64,000 bases of DNA, taken from contig NZ_CP150662.1 in the NCBI RefSeq assembly GCF_038024125.1, positions 761,501 to 825,500 on the forward strand, written 5' to 3'. Origin of the DNA: Polaribacter gangjinensis. GTDB lineage: Bacteria; Bacteroidota; Bacteroidia; Flavobacteriales; Flavobacteriaceae. The translations under genes and the position numbers were made by a program. Every line of letters starts with the position of its first letter. Positions within the stretch are counted from its first letter, which is position 1. The notes below the pieces were generated by a model. It was not told the origin of the DNA. It made no database searches and saw only the letters and a program-made list of their open reading frames with translations. Below are positions 29,508 through 38,225 of the stretch, one piece after another.

Positions 29508-30995
29508 ATGAAAAAAAATTACACTTTACTAGGATTATTTTTTACACTATTCGCTTTTGCGCAAACTCCAACAATAGTTTGGAATTATGCCTTACCTGAA
29601 AAAATTGACAGAACAAATCCTGCAATTGCATCAGATGGAACCATTTATATTGCTTGCGATTACACCACGAGAAATACACTTACCTATGCCACAACACCAA
29701 GAAATATATTTGCCATAAATCCTAATGGAACTTTAAAATGGGAAGCACCTGTAAATGAAGGGACATTGCTTGATAAAGTTGATCAAATACAATCAAGTCC
29801 TTCTGTAAGTGCAGATGGTTCAATTTACATTGGTGGACATTTTAGCAGAAGAGTTTTCCGTTTTAATGCAGCAACTGGAGATACTTTACGAACAATGAAC
29901 ATTGGTTCTAGAATTCGTTATACAGCACCAGCCTTTGCAACAAATGGTGATGTTTATGTTTTAGGAAGAAATAATAATGACAGAGGAGTTCGAAATTTAA
30001 AAGCTGATTTGACAGCACAAAATTGGGTTTTTGCTGCTGGAATTGATTTTAATAGCACTCCTGCAATTGCCAAAGATGGAACCATTTATGCAGTAAGCAC
30101 AAATTTAAGTATTTATGCAATTAATCCTGATGGAACTCAAAAATGGACTGCTGTATATGGAGAAACTGGAGGTTATGCTAGTTCTGCAATTGCTTTAGGA
30201 AATGATGGAACTGTGTATGTATCAGCAAAACTAAATACAGCAGGTGATGGAGTATTAAAAGCATACAATCCAGTAGATGGAACTGAAAAATGGTCAGTAA
30301 CTTTAACAGGAACGAATGTTGAACAAGGAGGACCATCAGTAGCAGCAGATGGAACTGTATATTTAGGAAATACAGGAGGTATTTTGAATGCATATAATCC
30401 TGCAGATGGTTCAGTAAAATGGTCTTTTACTGCAAGTGGAGGAATTGAAGTAGTACCTGCAATTGACAATTTTGGCAGGATTTATTTTGGAACTACAACA
30501 GGAAATTTTTATGTGTTGAATAGTAATGGTACTGAAGCCTATGATATGTTAGACTTGGGAGATAAAATCAATTCTTCTGTTGGTATTGATAAAGATGGAA
30601 AAATTTATGTTGCAGCTACTGATGCAGGTGTAGGAAAATTGTATGCTTTAACAACCACTGCAACAGGATTGCAAGCTGGTGCATGGCCAATGTATGGTGG
30701 AAATGCAAGACATACATCAAATGCAAATGATGCTACATTATCTACTGTAAACATATCTGCTATTGATGATTTTAATGTGTATCCAAATCCTGTAAATAAT
30801 GGAGGATTTTATATTTCAAGTAGTTTAAATGGTATGAAATCAATTGAAATTATAAATATGCTTGGTAAACAAGTATTTTCAAAAAATATTGAAAACAACG
30901 AACTAATTAGTACAAGTAATTTAAATGCTGGTATTTATATTTTAAGAGTAACTATTGATAATAAAGTAGCCACTACAAAATTGATTATCAAATAA
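29508..30995 (+). CDS. PQQ-like beta-propeller protein with T9SS sorting tail
   Basis: A 495-residue secreted protein with a signal peptide (ending near FAFAQ), beta-propeller repeats closely matching the previous gene (shared segments include DQIQSS, SRIRY, NNNDRGVRNLK/N and INPDGTxKW) and a C-terminal type A T9SS sorting domain (about residues 420-495, FNVYPNPVNNGGF to ATTKLIIK). It lacks the PKD domain of its neighbour. The same propeller is therefore exported by two routes. It is followed by a strong terminator at 31016-31054. Confidence 0.86.
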   Translation: MKKNYTLLGLFFTLFAFAQTPTIVWNYALPEKIDRTNPAIASDGTIYIACDYTTRNTLTYATTPRNIFAINPNGTLKWEAPVNEGTLLDKVDQIQSSPSVSADGSIYIGGHFSRRVFRFNAATGDTLRTMNIGSRIRYTAPAFATNGDVYVLGRNNNDRGVRNLKADLTAQNWVFAAGIDFNSTPAIAKDGTIYAVSTNLSIYAINPDGTQKWTAVYGETGGYASSAIALGNDGTVYVSAKLNTAGDGVLKAYNPVDGTEKWSVTLTGTNVEQGGPSVAADGTVYLGNTGGILNAYNPADGSVKWSFTASGGIEVVPAIDNFGRIYFGTTTGNFYVLNSNGTEAYDMLDLGDKINSSVGIDKDGKIYVAATDAGVGKLYALTTTATGLQAGAWPMYGGNARHTSNANDATLSTVNISAIDDFNVYPNPVNNGGFYISSSLNGMKSIEIINMLGKQVFSKNIENNELISTSNLNAGIYILRVTIDNKVATTKLIIK

Positions 30996-31015
30996 TTATA
31001 CTATAATTCAACACT

Positions 31016-31054
31016 AAAACAGAAGCAATACATTGGTTTATTGCTTTTGTTTTT
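31016..31054 (+). terminator. Rho-independent terminator ending the susCD-GDPD-propeller operon
   Basis: A 15-bp stem (AAAACAGAAGCAATA with its near-perfect complement, one G-U pair), an 8-base loop and a T-rich tail. Confidence 0.85.
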
Positions 31055-31085
31055 CTAAAATTTTTAACAAAATTCATATTTCTTT

Positions 31086-32009
31086 ATGAAACCATTTTAC
31101 CTTCTTTTTTTTAGTTTGTTTTTACTAAATGCAGGTTGTAAATCCAATCAACCTAAATTTTTATCTGAAAAAAAATCATCTATTCAAGAAAAAATAGACA
31201 ACTTGAAAGATTCCAATAACAATCAAGTTATTGTTGTTTCCCACAGAGGAGATTGGCGAAATGCTCCTGAAAATTCTTTACAAGCAATACAAAATTGCAT
31301 AGATATGGGAGTTGATATGGTTGAGATTGACATTATGGAAACTAAAGACGGTCATTTGGTTTTAATGCATGATAAGACTATTGATAGAACTACAAATGGT
31401 GTTGGATATGTAAAAGATTGGACTTTAGATTCTTTAAAAAAACTTTATCTTGTTGATGGATTAGGAATGGTTACTAAACATAAAATTCCTACTTTAAAAG
31501 AAGCTTTACTTGTTTCAAAAGACAAAATATTAGTAAATCTTGATAAAAGTTATCCCATTTTTGATAAATGTTATGAAATTATTTTAGAAACAGGAACACT
31601 ACAACAAGTGGTTATCAAGGGTTCTAAAAAACTTTCGCAAGTAAAAGCAGAATTTGGTGAGTACCTAAATAAAGTACATTTTATGCCCATATTAAGTTTA
31701 CCAAATAAAGAATCTGAAAAATTTGTAACTGAATATTTGAATTCTGAATATCCACCAATTGCATTTGAGTTTACTGTAAAAACAGATACTATCAAATTTC
31801 TAAAAGAGTTTAAAAAAATTAGAGAGAAAGGTGCAAGTATTTGGGTCAATGCTTTATGGCCACAACACAATGCTGGTCATGATGATGAAAGCGCAGTAAA
31901 TGATATAAAAATATATGATTGGTTTATTAAAAATCATATTGATATTATTCAAACAGACAGACCTCAATTACTTCTTACATATTTAAGAAGTAGAGGATTG
32001 CATCAATAA
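31086..32009 (+). CDS. Glycerophosphodiester phosphodiesterase lipoprotein
   Basis: A 307-residue GDPD with a lipobox (LLNAGC, Cys18) and complete catalytic motifs: H53-R54-G55, E62 in APENS, E80-x-D82 and H95-D96. The barrel ends with IIQTDRPQLLLTYL, which is normal for the family. It differs from the first GDPD by lacking the PKD domain and by having the canonical HRG. It stands between two terminators, so it is probably a separate transcript or the product of read-through. It is likely periplasmic, supplying glycerol-3-phosphate to the antiporter encoded next. Confidence 0.94.
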   Translation: MKPFYLLFFSLFLLNAGCKSNQPKFLSEKKSSIQEKIDNLKDSNNNQVIVVSHRGDWRNAPENSLQAIQNCIDMGVDMVEIDIMETKDGHLVLMHDKTIDRTTNGVGYVKDWTLDSLKKLYLVDGLGMVTKHKIPTLKEALLVSKDKILVNLDKSYPIFDKCYEIILETGTLQQVVIKGSKKLSQVKAEFGEYLNKVHFMPILSLPNKESEKFVTEYLNSEYPPIAFEFTVKTDTIKFLKEFKKIREKGASIWVNALWPQHNAGHDDESAVNDIKIYDWFIKNHIDIIQTDRPQLLLTYLRSRGLHQ

Positions 32010-32047
32010 TTATTTTAGTGAGTATTAATTTGAGTTAATTTAACACT

Positions 32048-32078
32048 AAGGATGTGACAACATAGTTGCATCCTTTTT
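32048..32078 (+). terminator. Rho-independent terminator between GDPD and antiporter genes
   Basis: The stem AAGGATG/CATCCTT (32048-32054 with 32069-32075) is followed by a T-run; it ends just before the antiporter start. Confidence 0.75.
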
Positions 32079-32090
32079 AATTTGAAAAAA

Positions 32091-33395
32091 ATGATACAAT
32101 ATTTCAAAAAATCAATTCCAAGCGCAATTATTGGTTCTGAATCAGAACAGTTAAAATTATATAAATCACTAAAATGGCAAGTTTTTATCTCTGCAACTCT
32201 AGGTTATGGACTGTATTATGTGTGCAGATTGAGTTTAAATGTGGTTAAAAAACCTATTGTTGATGCCGGAATTTTAACAGAAACAGAATTAGGAATCATA
32301 GGCTCTACCCTATTTTTTGCATATGCAATTGGTAAGTTTACCAATGGTTTTTTAGCTGACCATAGCAATATTAAACGATTTATGGCAACAGGACTTTTAG
32401 TTTCTGCTTTGGCGAATTTAATCATGGGATTTACCAGTTCTTTTTTGTTTTTTGCTGTTTGTTGGGGAATTAATGGTTGGGTACAATCTATGGGTGCTCC
32501 AGCAAGTGTGGTTTCATTATCAAGATGGTATAAAGATGCTGAAAGAGGCAGTTTTTATGGTTTTTGGAGTACTAGTCATAATATTGGTGAAGCATTAACT
32601 TACATTTTAACGGCTGTTGTTGTTTCTTATTTTGGTTGGCAATGGGGTTTTAGAGCTGCAGCAATTGTGGGCTTATTGGGTGCTTTGATGATTTCAATCT
32701 TTTTTCACGACTCTCCAGAAAATAAAGGGTTACCTCCTGTTAATAAAGATTTTTCAAAAGTTAAAACTTCCACATTACAAGAACAAAAAGACGTTTTAAA
32801 AAATCCTTATGTTTGGATTTTGGCTTTGTCAAGTGCTTTTATGTACATTTCTAGATATGCTGTAAATAGTTGGGGGCCTTACTATTTTGAAACTGCAAAA
32901 GGATATTCACTCACACAAGCAAATAGTTTAGTGGCTATTAGTGCTGTTTGTGGAATTTTAGGAACAGCATCTTCAGGATTTGTTTCTGATAAATTTTTTA
33001 AAGGCAGAAGAAATAAACCTGCCCTATTTTTTGGATTACTAAATGTTCTGGCTCTTTGTCTTTTCTTGTTAGGTCCAAAAAATTTGTGGTGGCTAGATGC
33101 TTTTAGCATGGTTATCTTTGGTTTAGGAATTGGTGCCTTAATTTGCTATTTAGGTGGTTTAATGGCTGTTGATATTGTCTCTAAAAAAGCCTCTGGAGCT
33201 GCTTTGGGTATTGTTGGAATTATGAGTTATGCTGCTGCAGGAATTCAAGATATTGCTAGTGGTTATTTGATAGAAAATAACAAATCATCAGTTGATGGTA
33301 TTGTCATTTACAATTTTGATACCATTTCTATTTTTTGGATTGGAGCAGCAATCACATCAGTTGTTTTAGCATTGTTTGTGTGGAAAAAAACATAA
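32091..33395 (+). CDS. MFS organophosphate:phosphate antiporter (GlpT/UhpT type)
   Basis: A 434-residue inner-membrane transporter with about 12 helices, of the OPA family that exchanges glycerol-3-phosphate or sugar phosphates for phosphate. Recognisable features are GYGLYYVCRLSLNVVKKP near the N-terminus (arginine in helix 1), the FAYAIGKFTNGFLAD loop between helices 2 and 3, and GWVQSMGAPASVVSLSRWY. Glycerol-3-phosphate is the likely substrate given the two GDPD genes upstream. ATG 32091 is preferred; a TTG at 32082 is also possible. No glpK or glpD is in the window, so metabolism of the product is encoded elsewhere. Confidence 0.9.
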   Translation: MIQYFKKSIPSAIIGSESEQLKLYKSLKWQVFISATLGYGLYYVCRLSLNVVKKPIVDAGILTETELGIIGSTLFFAYAIGKFTNGFLADHSNIKRFMATGLLVSALANLIMGFTSSFLFFAVCWGINGWVQSMGAPASVVSLSRWYKDAERGSFYGFWSTSHNIGEALTYILTAVVVSYFGWQWGFRAAAIVGLLGALMISIFFHDSPENKGLPPVNKDFSKVKTSTLQEQKDVLKNPYVWILALSSAFMYISRYAVNSWGPYYFETAKGYSLTQANSLVAISAVCGILGTASSGFVSDKFFKGRRNKPALFFGLLNVLALCLFLLGPKNLWWLDAFSMVIFGLGIGALICYLGGLMAVDIVSKKASGAALGIVGIMSYAAAGIQDIASGYLIENNKSSVDGIVIYNFDTISIFWIGAAITSVVLALFVWKKT

Positions 33396-33437
33396 ATTTT
33401 ATCAACTTTTATGTTAATTACATCAATTTTTAAATAG

Positions 33438-33445
33438 TAATTTTG
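33438..33445 (+). promoter_or_regulatory. -7 promoter element TAATTTTG for the porin gene
   Basis: Exact TANNTTTG match. The TTG inside it opens the frame at 33443 but is judged not to be the start codon; TTG 33464 follows 18 bp later. Confidence 0.55.
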
Positions 33446-33463
33446 CAACTTAAAATCAACCTT

Positions 33464-34666
33464 TTGAAAAAACATATTTTAGGACTCCTTCTTTTTTGTA
33501 CCTGTTTTTATAGTATAGCACAGGAAAACAATGACATCAAATTATCTGCATTACCTTATTACAGCTTTGGAAAAGGAGTTGGAATTACCTCTCCTGATAG
33601 TATTTTTCAATTAAATATCCGTTTTAGGATGCAAAACAGAGCTTCCTATATTGTTGATGAAGATACAGATCCTGCTTATGAAGCTGCCATCAGACGTTTG
33701 CGTTTGCGATTTGATGGTTATGTTGGTGATCCAAGATTTATTTATGTGATTCAATTATCTTTTTCTCCTAATGATGTTGGTGCTATTGAAGATGGTCAAA
33801 ACTTAAATGTCATTAGAGATGCCATTGTTTTTTACAGACCAAACAAACATTGGAATATTGGTTTTGGACAAACCAAATTACCTGGAAATAGACAGCGTGT
33901 CAATTCTTCTGGGGCTTTGCAGCTAACAGATAGATCTATCAACAATGCCCGTTTTAACATTGATCGTGATTTCGGATTGCAAGTGTATTATTTAAATGAA
34001 TCTAAAAATACATTTTCTTACAATATAAAAACAGCTATTAGTACTGGTGAAGGTAGAAACTGGACAAGAGAACCTGATAATGGTTTAGCTTATACAGGAA
34101 AATTAGAATTGTTTCCTCTTGGAGTTTTTAAAAATGACGGTACTTTATATGAAGGTGATATCAAGCGTGAATCAACTCCTAAAGTAATGCTTTCTGGTTC
34201 ATTTCATTTCAATGAAAAAGCCAGAAGAACTCAAGGTACCTTAGGGAATAACCTTTTTGAAAGTCGCGATATGACTTCTATTTTATTGGATGCTATGTTT
34301 AAATACAAAGGATTATCTTTCCAAACTTCTTATATGGAACGTTCTGCTAAAGACCCTATAACCGTAAATCCAAATAACATTAATGAAACACAATTTGTCT
34401 TTGTAGGCAATGGTTTTGATACTCAATTGAGTTATATTTTTGATAATAATTATGAAGTTATAACACGATTTTCTCATCAAAAACCTTTTCAATCTATCGA
34501 AAATTTAACGCCAAAAAGCAATCAATATACACTCGGAATTACCAAATATATTTGGGAGCATGCTTTTAAAATTCAAGCTGAATTAACCAAAACCAATTTG
34601 AATTTCTTTAATAATACCAAACAAGAAAATTGGTATTTGCGTTTTCAAGTGGAAATTGGGATCTAA
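33464..34666 (+). CDS. Phosphate-selective porin OprO/OprP-like outer-membrane protein
   Basis: A 400-residue outer-membrane beta-barrel. TTG 33464 gives a clean signal peptide (MKKHILGLLLFCTCFYSIAQ). The features are of the porin O/P family: IQLNIRFRMQNRA-like first strand, the segment AIRRLRLRFDGYVGDPRFIYVIQLSF, the FYRPNKHWNIGFGQTKLPGNRQR motif and a terminal strand WYLRFQVEIGI. Such porins pass phosphate or other anions. Its place after the antiporter gene fits phosphate or organophosphate entry across the outer membrane. Selectivity is inferred from family and context. Confidence 0.88.
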   Translation: MKKHILGLLLFCTCFYSIAQENNDIKLSALPYYSFGKGVGITSPDSIFQLNIRFRMQNRASYIVDEDTDPAYEAAIRRLRLRFDGYVGDPRFIYVIQLSFSPNDVGAIEDGQNLNVIRDAIVFYRPNKHWNIGFGQTKLPGNRQRVNSSGALQLTDRSINNARFNIDRDFGLQVYYLNESKNTFSYNIKTAISTGEGRNWTREPDNGLAYTGKLELFPLGVFKNDGTLYEGDIKRESTPKVMLSGSFHFNEKARRTQGTLGNNLFESRDMTSILLDAMFKYKGLSFQTSYMERSAKDPITVNPNNINETQFVFVGNGFDTQLSYIFDNNYEVITRFSHQKPFQSIENLTPKSNQYTLGITKYIWEHAFKIQAELTKTNLNFFNNTKQENWYLRFQVEIGI

Positions 34667-34745
34667 TCATATTGAAAATCTTATATCAAAAAAACAATCG
34701 CTACAATTCCCTTATTTTTATTTCTGCCTACACAAAGCTATTTTG

Positions 34746-34753
34746 TACCTTTG
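34746..34753 (+). promoter_or_regulatory. -7 promoter element TACCTTTG for the rRNA methyltransferase gene
   Basis: Exact TANNTTTG match 19 bp before ATG 34773. Confidence 0.5.
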
Positions 34754-34772
34754 TTGCCGATTAAAATAAACC

Positions 34773-35984
34773 ATGAGATTACACAGAAACTTAACCTTCG
34801 CAGTTATTGATAGCATTCGTGATATTTTTAATGCAGGTGAATATGCAGACAAAGCTGTTGAAAAAGCCTTGCAAAGAGACAAACGTTGGGGCGCAAGAGA
34901 TCGCAAATTTGTAGCTGAAACTATTTATGATATTGTTCGTTGGAATCGTTTGTATGCAGAAATTGCTGAAGTAAAAGTTCCTTATGAGCGTGATAATATT
35001 TGGCGATTATTTTCTGTTTGGTGTGTTTTAAGAGGGATTCCTTTGCCAGATTGGAATCAAATTGGTGATGTTCCCGTTAGAAGAATCAAAGGGAAATTTG
35101 ACGAGCTGTCAAAAATCCGAAAATATCGTGAATCCATTCCTGATTGGATGGATGAATTGGGTGCACAAGAATTAGGTGAAGCACTTTGGACAAAAGAAAT
35201 TGCAGCACTTAACAAACAAGCAGAGGTGGTTTTACGAACCAATACGTTGAACACCACCAAAGAAATGTTGCAACGAAAACTTAAGGTTGAAAATATTGAA
35301 ACTGAGAGTATTACTGATTATCCAAATGCGTTAAAATTGGTTGAAAGAGCCAATGTTTTTACAACTGAATCATTTCACGAAGGTTTGTTTGAAGTGCAAG
35401 ATGCTTCTTCGCAATTAGTTGCTGCTTATTTGGATGTTGAACCTGGAATGAAAGTAGTAGATGCGTGTGCTGGTGCAGGAGGAAAAACCTTGCATTTAGC
35501 TGCTTTGATGCAAAACAAAGGGCAAATCATTGCTATGGATATTTATGAAAGTAAGCTCAAAAAACTCAAAATTAGAGCTCGTAGAAACAAAGCTCACAAT
35601 ATTGATTTACGCGTGATTGACTCAACAAAAGTCATTAAAAAACTGCATGAAAAAGCAGATAGAGTTTTGATTGATGCACCTTGCTCAGGATTGGGAGTTT
35701 TGCGAAGAAATCCTGATTCTAAATGGAAATTACAACCTGAATTTATTAATGAAATCAAAAAAACACAGCAAGAAATTCTTCAAAATTATTCCAAAATGGT
35801 AAAACCTGGTGGAAAAATGGTGTATGCAACTTGCTCTATTTTACCTTCTGAAAATCGTCAACAAGTTGACCTTTTCTTAACATCCGAGGCTGGAAAATGT
35901 TTTACCTTTGTAAAGGATAGTAATATTTATGCACATCTTTCAGGTTTTGACGGATTTTACATGGCGCTACTAGAAAAAAAATAA
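34773..35984 (+). CDS. RsmB/NOP family rRNA (cytosine-C5) methyltransferase
   Basis: A 403-residue SAM-dependent RNA m5C methyltransferase. The N-terminal part (about 1-130) resembles the NusB-like RNA-binding region of RsmB (KALQRDKRWGARDRKFVAETIYD). The catalytic domain has the SAM motif VVDACAGAGGKTLHLAALM, DAPCSGLGVLRRNPDSKW and VYATCSILPSENRQQV, giving both catalytic cysteines. The likely target is a 16S rRNA cytosine. A housekeeping gene sitting between the phosphorus-related genes. Whether it is RsmB or another NOP member is not decided. Confidence 0.92.
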   Translation: MRLHRNLTFAVIDSIRDIFNAGEYADKAVEKALQRDKRWGARDRKFVAETIYDIVRWNRLYAEIAEVKVPYERDNIWRLFSVWCVLRGIPLPDWNQIGDVPVRRIKGKFDELSKIRKYRESIPDWMDELGAQELGEALWTKEIAALNKQAEVVLRTNTLNTTKEMLQRKLKVENIETESITDYPNALKLVERANVFTTESFHEGLFEVQDASSQLVAAYLDVEPGMKVVDACAGAGGKTLHLAALMQNKGQIIAMDIYESKLKKLKIRARRNKAHNIDLRVIDSTKVIKKLHEKADRVLIDAPCSGLGVLRRNPDSKWKLQPEFINEIKKTQQEILQNYSKMVKPGGKMVYATCSILPSENRQQVDLFLTSEAGKCFTFVKDSNIYAHLSGFDGFYMALLEKK

Positions 35985-36010
35985 TGTTTTACATCATTTT
36001 TTGTAAAACA
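35985..36010. terminator. Possible weak terminator hairpin
   Basis: A perfect 8-bp stem TGTTTTAC/GTAAAACA with a 10-base loop directly after the stop codon, but no following T-run. Confidence 0.35.
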
Positions 36011-36062
36011 AATTGCTTAGAAAAAGAAAACGATTTTATTTGATAATTCAAACATTTATAAA

Positions 36063-38225
36063 ATGAATATTCGTTTTACTTTTTTACTATTTATCGCATT
36101 TTCATTACAAATCCTCTCTCAACAAGCGTATTATAATGATGTGAATTTAAATCTTACAGGACTAACTTTAAAAGAGGAATTAGCCGTAAAAATCATCAAT
36201 ACACATACAAGAACCTTGTTTTATGACCAAATTTGGAATGCAAGTAAAGCTACTGATGTAAATCCAAGCAATCCTGCACAAGTTTTATTGATGTATGGTT
36301 GGGAAAATGGAACTGATAATGATGTTACAAATGACAGGTCTAGAGGAATTAATGCAAATGGTTCTGCTACAGGAACTTGGAATAGAGAACACGTATATTC
36401 TCGATCATTAGGAACTCCAAATTTAGGTGAATCTGGTCCTGGAGCAGACGCGCATCATTTAAGACCAACTGACGTTCAAAGAAATTCATCTCGCGGAAAT
36501 AGAAAGTTTTCTAATGCAACAGGAAATTCAGGTGCAACTTCAGAAATTTATACTGATCCAATTGATGGGACAAATTCTGCAGGATGGTATCCTGGAGATG
36601 AATGGAAAGGTGATGTCGCAAGAATGGTTATGTACATGTATTTACGCTATGGAAATCGTTGTTTACCTTCTAATATTGGTCTTGGAAATAATGCGAATAC
36701 TGGAGATGATATGATTGATTTGTTTTTAAAATGGAATGCTGAAGACCCTGTTTCTGATTTTGAAAGACAACGAAATACCTATCATGAAAATACCAATAAT
36801 CCTGAAGCTCAAGGAAATAGAAATCCTTTCATTGATAATCCAAGATTGGCAACACGAATTTGGGGAGGACCTGAGGCTGAAGATACATGGGGAATTTATA
36901 CAAGTTCAGATGTTGAAATTCCTTCTGTTCCAACAAATCTAACTGCAACTAATATCACTACTTTTTCTGTTGATTTGTCTTGGTCACCATCTACAGACAA
37001 CGTTGCAGTAACCAGTTATGATGTTTTTGTGAACGGAAATCTGTATAAAAATACAACAACTACGCATTTAACTATAGATGGATTAAATTCTGATACTGAG
37101 TATAGTTTGAGTGTTTTGGCTAAAGACATTGCTAATAATAGTTCTGCTCAAAGTACAGCAATCAACATTAAAACATTGATTGATGATCAAGCTCCCACTA
37201 CTCCAACCAATATTGTCATTAGCAATCAAACAACCACTTCTTTTGTAGTTACTTGGGATGCTTCAACGGATAATACTGCTGTAACTGCTTATGATATTTT
37301 TGTAAATACGGTTTTAAATGGTACAACTTCTGAAACAAGTTTTACTGTTTCAAATTTAACAGCTTCAACAACGTACAGCGTTCAAATTCGTGCCAAAGAT
37401 GCGAAAAATAACATCTCTAACTTTTCTACTGCTGTTGATGCAACCACAGCTGATATCAATCAAGTTTCTAGTGAATTATTTTTCTCTGAATATGTTGAAG
37501 GTTCATCCAATAATAAAGCTTTGGAAATTGTAAATAATACAGATGCTGATATTGATTTGACAGGATTTAGTATCAAACGTCAAAAAGATGGTGGTGTTGA
37601 TGGTGATGTTTGGGAAAATGAATTACAACTTTCTGGAACCATTTTAAAGAAAGATGTATATGTTATCATAAACGGAAGTGCAAGTCTTCAAAAATTAAAA
37701 GATGAAGCTGATTTTGTTCAGCCCAATGCAAGTGAAACTAATTTTGGCGCACCCATTAATTTCAATGGAAATGATCCTGTAGGATTGTTTAAAAACGGGG
37801 TTTTAGTAGATATTATAGGAACTTACAATGGTGGTAGTGCCAACTTTGCGATTAATAAAACGTTACGCAGAAAAAGTGGAGTTTCAAAACCAAATTCTAC
37901 TTTCAATTTGGTGAATGAATGGGATGAATTTCCTCAAGATTCTGTTGATGATATAGGAACTCATAGTAGTATTTTAAATGTTCAATCTTTTGAAAAATCA
38001 GGTTTTATAGTTTATCCAAATCCAGTGACATCGAAACTATTTATCAAAAACACTTTTGAATATGAAATTTCAGAAATTTCAATTTTCAACGCTATTGGTA
38101 TAAAGGTTTTTGAAAGTAACCAAACTTCAAAAGATTTAGATGTACAGTATTTATCAAAAGGAATTTATTTCATAAAAATTTCTACTGAAAAAGGTATCTT
38201 TGCAACGAAATTTGTGAAAGAATAA
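36063..38225 (+). CDS. Secreted endonuclease I with two FN3 domains, lamin-tail domain and T9SS tail
   Basis: A 720-residue extracellular nuclease. After a signal peptide (to about residue 20) comes an endonuclease I domain (about 25-270) with NREHVYSRS and DAHHLRPTD, the metal and catalytic histidines of this family. Then come two fibronectin type III domains (about 282-370 and 375-462), a lamin-tail domain (about 468-595, SELFFSEYVEGSSNNKALEI) and a T9SS sorting tail (about 640-720, FIVYPNP). It should degrade DNA, and possibly RNA, outside the cell. Its stop overlaps the next start by one base (TAATG), so the two nucleases are cotranslated. Confidence 0.92.
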   Translation: MNIRFTFLLFIAFSLQILSQQAYYNDVNLNLTGLTLKEELAVKIINTHTRTLFYDQIWNASKATDVNPSNPAQVLLMYGWENGTDNDVTNDRSRGINANGSATGTWNREHVYSRSLGTPNLGESGPGADAHHLRPTDVQRNSSRGNRKFSNATGNSGATSEIYTDPIDGTNSAGWYPGDEWKGDVARMVMYMYLRYGNRCLPSNIGLGNNANTGDDMIDLFLKWNAEDPVSDFERQRNTYHENTNNPEAQGNRNPFIDNPRLATRIWGGPEAEDTWGIYTSSDVEIPSVPTNLTATNITTFSVDLSWSPSTDNVAVTSYDVFVNGNLYKNTTTTHLTIDGLNSDTEYSLSVLAKDIANNSSAQSTAINIKTLIDDQAPTTPTNIVISNQTTTSFVVTWDASTDNTAVTAYDIFVNTVLNGTTSETSFTVSNLTASTTYSVQIRAKDAKNNISNFSTAVDATTADINQVSSELFFSEYVEGSSNNKALEIVNNTDADIDLTGFSIKRQKDGGVDGDVWENELQLSGTILKKDVYVIINGSASLQKLKDEADFVQPNASETNFGAPINFNGNDPVGLFKNGVLVDIIGTYNGGSANFAINKTLRRKSGVSKPNSTFNLVNEWDEFPQDSVDDIGTHSSILNVQSFEKSGFIVYPNPVTSKLFIKNTFEYEISEISIFNAIGIKVFESNQTSKDLDVQYLSKGIYFIKISTEKGIFATKFVKE

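Noticed and set aside
30173..30469. Long minus-strand open frames inside the propeller genes
   Set aside because: They are shadows of the repetitive blade codons, with no start signals or plausible products.
27915..30995. PQQ-dependent dehydrogenases
   Set aside because: The propeller repeats resemble PQQ blades, but no dehydrogenase catalytic residues or cofactor disulphide are visible and the proteins are too short.
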